Below, piece after piece: positions 16,806 to 25,067 of a stretch of DNA of 64,000 bases. The position numbers and the translations under genes are program-made. The DNA comes from Paenibacillus contaminans (GTDB lineage Bacteria; Bacillota; Bacilli; Paenibacillales; NBRC-103111), in NCBI RefSeq assembly GCF_003285015.1, contig NZ_QMFB01000015.1, positions 32,767 to 96,766 of the forward strand. Direction: 5' to 3'. The notes under the pieces were generated by a model that ran no database searches, was not told the DNA's origin, and saw only the letters and a list, made by a program, of their open reading frames with translations. How positions within the stretch are numbered: the first letter of the stretch is position 1; the number at the start of each line of letters is the position of its first letter.

Positions 16806-17645
16806 ATGTCCGATCAAGGTTTGCTGCAAGCGATCCGTCTGAATTTTCTCTACGCCGAGAAATATGTTTTTCCGAAAACATGGAGCTACTACGAGACGGC
16901 AATCCCTTATTCGATGATTCGATTTATTCAAAAAGGGAAAGCTACTTTTGTTATTGACGAAACGGCGTATCAGCTGGAAGAGAACGATATCGTATACATT
17001 CCGCAAGGCAGCAAGCTGGTTTGCGAAGCGCAAACGGACGATTTTACGTTTATCAGTATCCGGTTTACGGCGGCTGTACCGCTGCGAGACCGCGAGGTAT
17101 GGTCGGAGATTCTCGGCTTCGATACGAAAGTTAGCTGTGACGACCCGCAGGTGAACGATTATTTTCAATGCATCGTCAAGGAGAAAAATGCCGCAAGCAA
17201 AGGCAAGTATTTTTGGCTGAGAGGATATTTGGAGCTGATCGTCGGCTACATGATCGACCGTTCGGGAGCCGGTCAACCGGAGCGCGCCCAGAAGCCGATT
17301 ACCGTGAAAGCGGACAATAAACATGATAACAGAGTTCAAATCGTGCTGGATTATATGATGAACAACTTCAGCAAGAATATCAGCATCGAAGAAATGAGCG
17401 CTATGGTTCATATCAGCTCCTCGTCGCTGCGCAGGCTGTTCAAGCTGCATACGGGCAAGTCGCCGAGCGAGTTTTTGACGGAGCTGAAGATGGTGGTGGC
17501 CGCGCGCAAAATTTTGGAAACCGATGAACGGATTTCGGATATCGCCTATCATGTCGGAATTGAAGACCCCAATTATTTCTCGAGAATGTTCAAAAAGCAT
17601 TTCGGGGTCACCCCGTTCGCATACCGGCAGCTGGCGAGAGACTGA
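16806..17645 (+). CDS. AraC-family regulator of the adjacent sugar operon
   Basis: This 279-residue regulator starts at ATG 16806, nine bases after GGGGAG; the GTG at 16797 touches the ribosome site. Residues 10-110 form an AraC-type cupin sensor (SMIRFIQKGKATFVIDETAYQLEENDIVYIPQ is read across the visible frame). The C-terminal domain has NISIEEMSAMVHISSSSLRR and ISDIAYHVGIEDPNYFSRMF, ending GVTPFAYR. It reads toward the binding-protein gene at 17903, with a promoter and a structured leader between them. It most likely activates that catabolic operon when its sugar inducer is present. Confidence 0.88.
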   Translation: MSDQGLLQAIRLNFLYAEKYVFPKTWSYYETAIPYSMIRFIQKGKATFVIDETAYQLEENDIVYIPQGSKLVCEAQTDDFTFISIRFTAAVPLRDREVWSEILGFDTKVSCDDPQVNDYFQCIVKEKNAASKGKYFWLRGYLELIVGYMIDRSGAGQPERAQKPITVKADNKHDNRVQIVLDYMMNNFSKNISIEEMSAMVHISSSSLRRLFKLHTGKSPSEFLTELKMVVAARKILETDERISDIAYHVGIEDPNYFSRMFKKHFGVTPFAYRQLARD

Positions 17646-17672
17646 AGCCGACAAATTTTTGAGATGAGCGAT

Positions 17673-17702
17673 TTGTGCTAGTATTGATTGGTTTGCTATA
17701 TT
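17673..17702 (+). promoter_or_regulatory. Promoter of the sialate-type ABC operon
   Basis: TTGTGC (17673-17678) and TATATT (17697-17702) are 18 bases apart. Both are moderate matches, as expected for an activated promoter. It predicts a leader of about 190 bases. Confidence 0.45.
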
Positions 17703-17745
17703 CAAGAACGTTTCGTTTTTCGATATCGTTAAAGGCGTAGGAAAT

Positions 17746-17840
17746 GTTGAAAGCGCATACTGGTACAGGGGGTGCAGGTCCGTTAGGGACGGCAGGCGAA
17801 GACGAGCCGTATGGAAGTCGAGTCCAGTGTAGCATTTTTT
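17746..17840 (+). ncRNA. Structured leader ending in a U-run (possible attenuator)
   Basis: Between the promoter and the binding-protein gene the RNA can fold into a multi-branched structure. GC plus ATACTGG pairs with CCAGTGT plus GC (one bulge, one wobble). It encloses GTCC-GTTA-GGGAC and, alternatively, ACGGC with GCCGT, and ends at TTTTTT (17835-17840). It could end transcripts from the AraC gene or act as an attenuator for the operon. I do not recognise a known riboswitch class. Confidence 0.4.
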
Positions 17841-17902
17841 GATTAAGCATGAAGAAGCATCCGCGATATTATTCTAGTCATAATAAGGAAGGGGTCGAAG
17901 CA

Positions 17903-19258
17903 ATGAAAAAAACATCCATGCTGGCAGCTATCGCATCCATGATGGTATTCGCATCCGCTTGCGGCAATGGCGGCGGTTCGGAAGAACCGAAGACGTCCGG
18001 CGAAGCGGGCAAAACGGATCCGGGCAGCATGAAAGGCGAAATCGTCCTTTGGCATTCGTTTACGCAAGGAGCGCGAAACGATTTTATGAAAGAGGCGGCC
18101 GACGCCTTCATGGCGGAACATCCGGACGTGAAAATCAAAATAGAAACGTTCGCATGGCCGGAGTTTTATACGAAGTGGACGACGGGCCTAGCGGCCGGAC
18201 AAGTACCGGATGTGAGCACGGCGCTGCCGAACCACGTCGTAGAGATGCTTGACGCGGAAGCGCTTGTCCCGCTTAACGACGTGATCGACAAGATCGGCCG
18301 GAGCCGGTTTTATGAAGCGCCGCTCAAAGAGGGCACCATAGACGGCCAAAACTATTCCATTCCGCTGTATTCGCACGCGCAAGTCATGTGGTACCGCAAA
18401 GACTTGCTGCAGCAAGCGAATTTGGAAGTGCCGAAAACTTGGAACGAGCTGTTTGAAGCGGCGAAAAAAATCAACAACCCGCCCGGCGTGTACGGTCTCT
18501 CCGTTCCGATGGGACAAGGGGATATGATGGCTACCCGGTTCCTGAATCTTTACGTCCGCTCGGCGGGGGAAACGCTCATTACGAAGGACGGCAAAGCCAA
18601 TCTGACGAGCAAGGCGGCCATCGACGGCATTAATTACTGGGTGAACATGTACAAAACGACTTCGCCGTCGGGCTCCGTCAACTTTAAAGTACTGGATCAA
18701 GCGACGCTTTATTATCAAGGCAAAACGGCCTTCGACTTCAACAGCGGCTTCCAAATCGGCGGCGTCGAAACGAACTCGCCGAATCTGGTCGACCAGATCG
18801 CAGCGGCTCCGATTCCGAAGGTGAATGCAGGTGATCCGGACAATGGGATTGAAACCTCCAACGTGCCGATGGTCGTGTGGAAGAAGAGCAAGCATCCCGA
18901 AATTGCCAAAGCGTTCGTCGAAAGCTTGTACCAGAAAGAGCGGTACATCAAATTCCTGCACTCCGTCCCTGCCGGCATGCTGCCGGCTATGAAGGATATT
19001 GCCGAAGATCCGGCTTTCCTCAACAATCCGACGATTCAGAAATTCAGCGAGACGGTGAAAGTAATCAGCAATGCCGTGAATAAAGGAACCGCGATCGGCA
19101 TGGAGAACGGACCGACCATTCAATCGGGCATCATTACAAGCCAGGGCGTCATCGAGAAAATGTTCCAGAACATCGTCCTGAAGAACGAACCGGTCGAAGC
19201 CGCCGCCAAGCAAGCGGAGAAAGAGCTAAATGAGCTGTTCGCCGCAGCGCAAAGATAA
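17903..19258 (+). CDS. Sugar ABC transporter binding lipoprotein (family 1, possibly sialate)
   Basis: This is an extracellular solute-binding lipoprotein of 451 residues in the carbohydrate (CUT1, MalE-like) class. ATG 17903 has AAGGAAGGGG upstream. The lipobox is ASAC with Cys at residue 20, followed by a Gly/Ser/Glu-rich linker. The mature domain begins GEIVLWHSFTQGARNDF, a standard start for this family, and shows WTTGLAAGQVPDVSTALPNH and LYSHAQVMWYRKDLLQQANL. It is first in an operon with two permeases, an oxidoreductase, a YhcH protein and an N-acetylneuraminate lyase, which makes a sialic acid derivative the best guess for its ligand. No ATPase is encoded nearby, so a shared MsmX/UgpC-type ATPase is expected. 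Confidence 0.9.
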   Translation: MKKTSMLAAIASMMVFASACGNGGGSEEPKTSGEAGKTDPGSMKGEIVLWHSFTQGARNDFMKEAADAFMAEHPDVKIKIETFAWPEFYTKWTTGLAAGQVPDVSTALPNHVVEMLDAEALVPLNDVIDKIGRSRFYEAPLKEGTIDGQNYSIPLYSHAQVMWYRKDLLQQANLEVPKTWNELFEAAKKINNPPGVYGLSVPMGQGDMMATRFLNLYVRSAGETLITKDGKANLTSKAAIDGINYWVNMYKTTSPSGSVNFKVLDQATLYYQGKTAFDFNSGFQIGGVETNSPNLVDQIAAAPIPKVNAGDPDNGIETSNVPMVVWKKSKHPEIAKAFVESLYQKERYIKFLHSVPAGMLPAMKDIAEDPAFLNNPTIQKFSETVKVISNAVNKGTAIGMENGPTIQSGIITSQGVIEKMFQNIVLKNEPVEAAAKQAEKELNELFAAAQR

Positions 19259-19260
19259 GC

Positions 19261-19279
19261 GGAGGGGGCTTCCCCCTCC
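19261..19279 (+). other. Intercistronic hairpin after the binding-protein gene
   Basis: GGAGGGGG and CCCCCTCC form a perfect 8-bp stem around CTT, three bases after the stop codon and before the permease gene. No U-run follows, so it is not a full terminator. It may protect the 5' transcript and raise binding protein over permease. Confidence 0.65.
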
Positions 19280-19319
19280 AAACATTGTTCAACGGCGGTT
19301 CTAGAAGGGAGTGAGACGG

Positions 19320-20219
19320 ATGAGAGGGGATCGTATAGCGGCAAAAAAGTTTAATATAACGGGAATGTTGTTTATTTTGCCTGCCGTATTAATCGTTTTC
19401 CTGTTGTTGATTTACCCGATTTTTTCGAGCATTTATTTCAGCTTTACGTCAAAGCATTTAATCAAAGCGAGCTATTCCTGGGTGTGGTTCGACAACTTCA
19501 AGTTTGTATTAACGAATCCGGATTTTTATCGCGCATTTCTGAATTCCGTAAAATGGACGGTGTTGTCCATCGCAGGGCAGCTGCTGGCAGGCTTCGCCAC
19601 GGCGCTGGCTTTGAATAAGATTCCGCGATTTTCCGGCTTGTTCCGCACCTTGTTAATTATCCCTTGGGCGTTTCCTGCCATTGTCATCGCCTTTTCCTGG
19701 AAGTGGATCCTGAACGACGTATACGGGTTTCTGCCCAATTTATTATCCAAGCTTGGCATAACGGATCATAATATTAACTTCCTCGCCGATCCGTCCTTCG
19801 TATTCTGGACCGTCGTGTGCATCAACATTTGGTTCGGGGCGCCCATGTTTATGGTCAATATTTTGTCCGCGCTCAAAACGATACCGTCCGAGCAATACGA
19901 AGCGGCGGTTATGGATGGGGCTACGGCTTGGCAGTCGTTCTGGTCCATTACGGTTCGCCATATACGGGGCGTGATCGGTTTGCTGCTCGTGCTGCGGACG
20001 ATTTGGATCTTCAATAACTTCGATCTTCTTTACCTGATGACAGGCGGAGGACCTTCGGATTTAACGACGACATTGCCGATATTCGCATATAAAGCGGGCT
20101 GGGGCTTGAAGCAGCTGGGAGTCGCCTCGGCCATTACCGTCATTTTGCTGCTGTTCCTGCTCTGCATCTGCTTCTTGTATTTCCGGCTGCTCAATAAATG
20201 GGAAAGGGAGGATCGGTAA
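19320..20219 (+). CDS. Sugar ABC transporter permease (MalF-like)
   Basis: This is a 299-residue membrane permease with six main hydrophobic segments, the first at MLFILPAVLIVFLLLIYPIF. The EAA loop that docks the ATPase is visible as YEAAVMDGATAWQSFWSITV near residue 193. ATG 19320 has AGAAGGGAG eight bases upstream; the in-frame GTG at 19311 is too close to it. Its stop overlaps the start of the next permease (TAATG), so the two are coupled and should form the transport heterodimer for the binding protein at 17903. Confidence 0.92.
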   Translation: MRGDRIAAKKFNITGMLFILPAVLIVFLLLIYPIFSSIYFSFTSKHLIKASYSWVWFDNFKFVLTNPDFYRAFLNSVKWTVLSIAGQLLAGFATALALNKIPRFSGLFRTLLIIPWAFPAIVIAFSWKWILNDVYGFLPNLLSKLGITDHNINFLADPSFVFWTVVCINIWFGAPMFMVNILSALKTIPSEQYEAAVMDGATAWQSFWSITVRHIRGVIGLLLVLRTIWIFNNFDLLYLMTGGGPSDLTTTLPIFAYKAGWGLKQLGVASAITVILLLFLLCICFLYFRLLNKWEREDR

Positions 20220-21052
20220 TGGGCCATACGAGAAACAAAACGACGCTTCTTTTATTGTATGTTTTCCTTTCCCTGGCGGTGCTGGCGGCGGTCTTTCCCT
20301 TGCTCTGGATCATATTGTCTTCGTTCAAAACGTCCGGCGAAATGGCCAGCCGGCCGCTGGCCTTTTTTCCTGAAACCTTTACATTCGAATATTACGTCCG
20401 CGTACTGAACAATTTGAAGTTTACCGTCAATATCAAAAACAGCGCAGTCGTTTCTTTAGCGACGACAATCATTACGATTGTCGTTTCCGCGCTTGGGGCG
20501 TACGGTGTCGTGCGGTTTTTCCCGAATGCGGGCAAAAAGATGACGAAGCTGCTCATTACGACGTATATGTTTCCGCCGATTTTACTGGCCGTTCCGTACT
20601 CCATCATCATCATCAAGATGGGTCTTGTCAATACATGGACCGGACTTGTCATCACGTATCTGTCGTTTTCGATCCCCTACGCGATCTGGATGCTGATCGG
20701 TTTCTTTCAGACTGTTCCGCTGGAAATTGAAGAAGCTGCTCGTGTGGACGGTGCCGGCAAGTTGAGGGTGTTCGTGCAGATCGTTCTGCCGGTAGTCGCA
20801 CCTGGGGTTGTCGCCACGGCGATTTATACGTTTATCAATTCATGGAACGAGTTTTTGTTCGCGCTCTTACTAATCAATAGCTCGGGAAAAATGCCGATTT
20901 CCGTAGCCCTGTATTCCTTGACGGGTTCGGAAATTCTCGACTGGGGCGAAATGATGGCGGCTTCCGTCATTGTCATTCTGCCTTCCGTATTGTTCTTCAT
21001 GCTTATCCAGAAGAAGATAGCCGGAGGCTTGGCGGACGGTTCCGTCAAATAA
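20219..21052 (+). CDS. Sugar ABC transporter permease (MalG-like)
   Basis: This is the 277-residue partner permease. It has an N-terminal membrane helix (LLLLYVFLSLAVLAAVFPLLW), about five further segments, and the EAA loop EIEEAARVDGAGKLRVFVQI near residue 170. ATG 20219 overlaps the upstream stop and has GGGAGG just before it. It pairs with the permease at 19320. Confidence 0.92.
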   Translation: MGHTRNKTTLLLLYVFLSLAVLAAVFPLLWIILSSFKTSGEMASRPLAFFPETFTFEYYVRVLNNLKFTVNIKNSAVVSLATTIITIVVSALGAYGVVRFFPNAGKKMTKLLITTYMFPPILLAVPYSIIIIKMGLVNTWTGLVITYLSFSIPYAIWMLIGFFQTVPLEIEEAARVDGAGKLRVFVQIVLPVVAPGVVATAIYTFINSWNEFLFALLLINSSGKMPISVALYSLTGSEILDWGEMMAASVIVILPSVLFFMLIQKKIAGGLADGSVK

Positions 21053-21088
21053 CCTTACATTTCATGCAAACGTGGAGGAGTCATAGAG

Positions 21089-22219
21089 ATGAATACTGTC
21101 AACTATGCTGTAGTAGGTACCGGATATTTCGGAGCGGGCTTGGCCCGGATCATTAACGGTCTGGAGGGCGCGAAGGTTGTCGCCGTTTATGACCCCGAGA
21201 ATGCGGACGCCGTTTCGAAGGAGTTGAATTGCGATGCGGAGCCAAGCATCGAAGCCTTGTGCGGAAGATCCGATGTGCATGCCGTCATAGTCGCTTCTCC
21301 GAACGGTTATCATAAGGACCCTGTATTGTGTGCGGCGGAACATGGGAAGCACGTCTTTTGCGAGAAGCCGATTGCATTGTCGTACGGAGACTGCAGCGAG
21401 ATGATTCGGCGCACGAAGGATAAAGGACTTATTTTTATGGCCGGTCATGTCATGAATTTTATGAACGGGGTTCGAACGGCCAAGCGGCTGATCAACGAGG
21501 GGAAGATCGGCGACATTTTATTTTGCCACGCCGAACGCAACGGCTGGGAGGAAGCGCAGGCCGAGGTCAGTTGGAAGAAGAAAAGAACGATTTCGGGCGG
21601 TCATTTGTACCATCATATTCACGAGCTTGATTTCATTCAGTTTCTGATGGGACCGGCACAAAGAGTGTGCATGTCGGGCGGTAATGTCGCCCATCAGGGA
21701 GAGCAATACGGCGATGAGGAGGACATGCTGTTCATTACGCTGGAGTTTGCGGGCAATCGTTTCGCGACTCTTCAGTATGGCTCAGCTTTCCGTTGGAGCG
21801 ATCATTATGTGAAAATTCAAGGCACGAAAGGTGCTATTTTAATAGATTTGCAGGATGTGAAGGTGGTGCTCAAAACGCCGTACGGCGAAGAAAAATACCT
21901 GCTTCACGAATCGCAGGAAGAGGATGACGACCGGACTTTCATTTACAAGGGACTGGAGATCGACGGCGCCATCATGTACGGCAAGCCGAATGCCACGCCG
22001 CCGCTGTGGCTGGGCAGCATTATGAAGAAAGAGATGATTTATTTCCACAGCATCATGCAAGGTGAGGAAGTGGAAGCGGAATTCAAGCCGCTGCTTGACG
22101 GGACGGCGGCAAGAGCTTCCATTGCGACTGCGGACGCTCTTACGAAATCGCTTCGGGAGGACCGCAAGGTGAACGTAGTCGAAATTACGGAGGCAACCGA
22201 AGGAGCGGCGGTATCATGA
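21089..22219 (+). CDS. Gfo/Idh/MocA oxidoreductase, NanOx/YjhC candidate
   Basis: This is a 376-residue NAD(P)-dependent sugar oxidoreductase. The N-terminal Rossmann fold shows AVVGTGYFGAGLARII, and the family dinucleotide-site motif is CEKPIAL near residue 91. A C-terminal alpha/beta domain follows, with GGHLYHHIHELDFIQFLMG carrying the catalytic-type His region. ATG 21089 follows GTGGAGGAG. It lies between the transporter and the YhcH and lyase genes. In Ruminococcus gnavus and Escherichia coli, an oxidoreductase of this family (NanOx, YjhC) converts 2,7-anhydro-Neu5Ac to Neu5Ac, and similar gene sets exist. I infer that role from the neighbourhood; other sugar acids remain possible. Confidence 0.88.
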   Translation: MNTVNYAVVGTGYFGAGLARIINGLEGAKVVAVYDPENADAVSKELNCDAEPSIEALCGRSDVHAVIVASPNGYHKDPVLCAAEHGKHVFCEKPIALSYGDCSEMIRRTKDKGLIFMAGHVMNFMNGVRTAKRLINEGKIGDILFCHAERNGWEEAQAEVSWKKKRTISGGHLYHHIHELDFIQFLMGPAQRVCMSGGNVAHQGEQYGDEEDMLFITLEFAGNRFATLQYGSAFRWSDHYVKIQGTKGAILIDLQDVKVVLKTPYGEEKYLLHESQEEDDDRTFIYKGLEIDGAIMYGKPNATPPLWLGSIMKKEMIYFHSIMQGEEVEAEFKPLLDGTAARASIATADALTKSLREDRKVNVVEITEATEGAAVS

Positions 22220-22656
22220 TTTACGATAAAATAACCAACATGCCGCAATACGCGTTCCGCAATCCGAGATTGGCAAGCTGCGTGGCGGATATTATGACCA
22301 ATCTTCAGGGCGAGGCGGAGGATAACGGCGACTTTGCCAAAAACACAATCAGCTTTGAGACGGTCTTCAAAGCCGAAAAAAGATTTGAAGCGCACCGGAA
22401 ATATATCGACATCCATATCGTGCTGGAAGGCAGGGAATACGTCGAAGTCACGCATGCGGACAATTTGACGAACGTTACCGGATACGACAGCGAGCGGGAT
22501 ATTTTGTTTGGTGATGCGGCTGCACCGGCGACATTCGGCGGTTATTTGCAGGCGGGGTATTTTCTCGTTTGTTTTCCGGAAGATGCGCATTTGGTAGGAA
22601 CGCATGAAGCGGAAGTGTCGCAGGTAACGAAAATCGTCTATAAAATCGCCGTATAG
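22216..22656 (+). CDS. YhcH/YjgK/YiaL-family protein (NanQ-type anomerase candidate)
   Basis: This is a 146-residue cupin-fold protein of the DUF386 family. It carries FEAHRKYIDIHIVLEGREYV, with the His and Glu residues that bind metal in relatives, and a late His in PEDAHLVG. The ATG overlaps the stop of the oxidoreductase gene (ATGA), so it is translationally coupled. The E. coli member of sialic acid operons (YhcH/NanQ) speeds up anomer conversion of Neu5Ac. Position in front of the lyase supports the same role here. Confidence 0.88.
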   Translation: MIYDKITNMPQYAFRNPRLASCVADIMTNLQGEAEDNGDFAKNTISFETVFKAEKRFEAHRKYIDIHIVLEGREYVEVTHADNLTNVTGYDSERDILFGDAAAPATFGGYLQAGYFLVCFPEDAHLVGTHEAEVSQVTKIVYKIAV

Positions 22657-22740
22657 TAGGAAAGCGATAGAATCAGGGGCATGTGCTTTTTATGCAGGCG
22701 CGGGTCCCGTATCTGAATGGAGAATAGGGGTAAGTATACG

Positions 22741-23688
22741 ATGACAACCGGCAGGATTTCCGAATTTGAAGGCATATACGTAGCGATGTATTCCGCTTAT
22801 GACGAAGCGGGGAATGTAGACGGCGAGCGGGTAAAAAAGCTGGCGCGTTATTATGCCGGCACCGGCATTAAGGGATTGTATGTAGGCGGAAGCTCCGGCG
22901 AAGGCATGCTGCAGACGGTTGAAGAGCGCAAACGGGTTTTGGAGGCGGTCGTGGAGGAAGTGAAAGGGGAACTGAAAATCCTTGTTCACGTCGGAGCGAA
23001 CGCCACCCGCGAGAGCGTCGAGCTGTCCAAACACGCGGAGCATTGCGGCGCCGATGTCATTTCCGCCGTTCCGTCGATCTATTACAGGCTGTCGGAGAAA
23101 GCGGTAGAAAACCATTGGCAGCAGATGATCGACAGCACGTCGCTGCCGTTTATCATATACAATATTCCGCAGACGACGGGGTTTCACCTGTCCATGCCGT
23201 TGTTCGAGCGGATGGCCAAGCAGGACAAAGTGATCGGGGTAAAAATGTCCGGCGAAAGCACCTTCGAGCTACAGCAATTCAAGGATGCGGGCGGAGACGA
23301 TTTTCTCGTGTTTAACGGTCCTGACGAGCAGTTTTTGGGCGGCAGGGCGATGGGCGCCGACGGCGGGATCGGGGGGACCTACGGCGTCATGCCGGAGTTG
23401 TTCTGCGCGCTGGACCGTTATTATGCCGAAGGCAAGCTGGAGGAGGCGAAATCGCTGCAATTCAAGATCAACCGGATTATTAAAAAGCTGCTGGGTTATC
23501 CGTCTTTATACGGCGCGTGCAAGGCGATATTGGCGCTCAGAGGCGTCGAAACGGGTCAACCCCGGCTGCCGCTGCTGCCGGTCGGAGAAGCGTACCGCGA
23601 TTCCTTGGCGGAGCTGAACCGGGAGATCGAAGCCGTCACCGAAATCGTGATCGAGCCGGATTTGCGGTCCGATGAAATAGTCCGTTAG
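22741..23688 (+). CDS. nanA: N-acetylneuraminate lyase (DapA superfamily)
   Basis: This is a cytoplasmic TIM-barrel aldolase that should split N-acetylneuraminate into N-acetylmannosamine and pyruvate. The 315 residues track the E. coli NanA pattern: LYVGGSSGEG near 47, HVGANATRES, DVISAVPSIYY, YNIPQTTG with the catalytic-type Tyr near 140, the Schiff-base Lys in GVKMSG near 167, and NGPDEQFLGG with ADGGIGGTY. Two differences are visible: Ser for Thr in GGS(T/S)GE, and Gly where NanA has Ser in GGIGSTY. ATG 22741 follows AGGGGTAAG; the earlier ATG 22717 overlaps that site. It is last in the operon. NanE, NanK and NagA/NagB functions are not seen here. Confidence 0.85.
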   Translation: MTTGRISEFEGIYVAMYSAYDEAGNVDGERVKKLARYYAGTGIKGLYVGGSSGEGMLQTVEERKRVLEAVVEEVKGELKILVHVGANATRESVELSKHAEHCGADVISAVPSIYYRLSEKAVENHWQQMIDSTSLPFIIYNIPQTTGFHLSMPLFERMAKQDKVIGVKMSGESTFELQQFKDAGGDDFLVFNGPDEQFLGGRAMGADGGIGGTYGVMPELFCALDRYYAEGKLEEAKSLQFKINRIIKKLLGYPSLYGACKAILALRGVETGQPRLPLLPVGEAYRDSLAELNREIEAVTEIVIEPDLRSDEIVR

Positions 23689-23752
23689 TTAACCGTCAAA
23701 ATGGACTGTGCCGGAAGCGTTCGCACGAACGAGGCTGCCCATATGTACGCTG

Positions 23753-23795
23753 AAGAACCTCCGTTTCCACTAGTTAAGTGGGAATAGAGGTTCTT
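23753..23795 (+). terminator. Operon-end hairpin
   Basis: AAGAACCTC pairs with GAGGTTCTT and, inside it, TTTCCAC with GTGGGAA: 16 pairs in all around TAGTTAA. Only TTATCG follows, with TCTTTTT further on. It is probably the end of the lyase operon. Confidence 0.6.
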
Positions 23796-23882
23796 TATCG
23801 TGTATCTTTTTCCATATTATAGTATAATGATTGACTAGAGGCGAACGTGCGTGTCGACTCCGCCAAATAGCAGGAGAACGCC

Positions 23883-24140
23883 TTGGTTACCACTTGTATG
23901 GAAAAGTGCCAATCATCGACGGGGGGAGCTCGAACGGATTTGCTCAAATATGAATATATCATGCTCGTAAGACGGCCGGATCAGTATGGCGTAAAATATT
24001 TTATCGATGAAGCGCCGCTGCCTTCCTACAACGATATCTCGCTTACGCGAACGTTAAACATACTAGGCGAACAGGGCTGGGAACTGGCGGCGAAGGAAAA
24101 TGAAAATTCATACATTCTTAAACGCCGAAGAAGGGGGTGA
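23883..24140 (+). CDS. DUF4177-like small protein
   Basis: This 85-residue soluble protein starts at TTG 23883, chosen because AGGAGA ends five bases before it; other in-frame starts have weaker sites. From residue 22 it reads KYEYIMLVRRPDQYGVKYF and ends with LNILGEQGWELAAKENENSY plus a Lys/Arg tail. This is the DUF4177 pattern (a short strand, then LNxLGxxGWEL, then a strand). Function is unknown across the family. It stands alone. Confidence 0.7.
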   Translation: MVTTCMEKCQSSTGGARTDLLKYEYIMLVRRPDQYGVKYFIDEAPLPSYNDISLTRTLNILGEQGWELAAKENENSYILKRRRRG

Positions 24141-24257
24141 CGCGGCTGCGGCGGAGTGCGTTGAAGGATGAATGATGGAGCGGGAGCGGGAATGCAAAGA
24201 TGAATTCAGATAAAATGTTTGGTGAAATCGGAGCTTCATTTTGGAGAATAACAGGTT

Positions 24258-24581
24258 TCAATTGAAGAAGTTCAAGTAAATGCGTTCCGGGCGGACGAGC
24301 AGAGGCACTTTTTCGGGTTTGTTTTGCTTCAGTGCGCTGTACATTCTTACCCGGCCGAACGGATTCGCGGTATGCAAAATGATTATTTTGGGAAATCTTC
24401 TTGTCCGTATCATGTACGCTACAACTTCGAAGCCTGAAGGACTACCGAAGCCTAAATCATAATCTAGAGACAGGATGTTTACTTTGTTTCGCTTGATTAG
24501 CCGCAGGCATTGCTTGACTGTTCTGGCCAGCTTGAACCCTTTCGGACGCGGACGCAAATCGTCTAAGTATACATTGATCAT
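24258..24581 (-). CDS. Cyclic-phosphate processing receiver domain protein (cREC)
   Basis: This 107-residue protein opens with MINVYLDDLRPRPKGFKLAR and continues with LSLDYDLGFGSPSGFEVVAY and IILHTANPFGRVRMYSAL. This is the receiver-like fold of the cREC family, which has been predicted from comparative genomics to process cyclic phosphate ends of nucleotides or RNA. The acidic pair near the start and the central LDYDLG supply the metal-site residues, and HTANPFGR is the family signature. GGATGTGAG precedes the ATG at 24581. The role here is unproven. It points the same way as the YjcZ-like gene. Confidence 0.8.
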   Translation of the reverse strand: MINVYLDDLRPRPKGFKLARTVKQCLRLIKRNKVNILSLDYDLGFGSPSGFEVVAYMIRTRRFPKIIILHTANPFGRVRMYSALKQNKPEKVPLLVRPERIYLNFFN

Positions 24582-24639
24582 GTTCTCACATCCTTGTTTG
24601 GAGTATCGGCGTATGTATCCCCCTTGCGGGGGAGCGGCA

Positions 24640-24837
24640 TTAAACGAATGCCCGCGATACGATAACGAGTAAGATGAAGAGTACTAGGATAACGCCTACT
24701 GTAGTAAATCCGCCGCAGCCGCTTGAGATTGGAGCTACTACCGGGGCTTCCGCAACGGGGGAAACGAATCCGCCGCAGCCGCAGCCACCGCCATAGCCAC
24801 CGCCACCGCCATAGCCACCAACATAATCATAACCCAT
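24640..24837 (-). CDS. yjcZ: YjcZ-family sporulation peptide
   Basis: This 65-residue peptide has a Gly/Tyr/Cys-rich head (GGYGGGGGYGGGCGCGGF), a short Pro/Ala/Val linker, and one C-terminal membrane helix after GCGGFTTVG. That is the YjcZ/tiny transmembrane form found in spore formers. GAGGAGG lies seven bases before the ATG at 24837. Related peptides are made late in sporulation; the exact role is unknown. Confidence 0.88.
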   Translation of the reverse strand: MGYDYVGGYGGGGGYGGGCGCGGFVSPVAEAPVVAPISSGCGGFTTVGVILVLFILLVIVSRAFV

Positions 24838-25067
24838 CGGGTATTCCTCCTCACCGTCATTTTACTCAAAGACATTTGACTGTAAACCTAATGACCATTG
24901 TATGCCTTGCTTTCGCGATTGCTTAGACTCCTGCGTAGAAGGCGGCAATTATTATTGCATTTGATTTAGGGACGATAACGGAGCGGACAAACCCATGAAG
25001 ACATTTTTCATCCATTCCCGACATAATTATTATGAACGCGTTCGATAAGGGAGTGAGGTGTTCGGTC

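Noticed and set aside
17790..17830. Resemblance to a group II intron domain V (GAGCCGTATG ... GAAGTC)
   Set aside because: The matching 3' strand of domain V (ACGTACGGTTC type) is missing, and there is no intron-encoded protein or other intron domain nearby.
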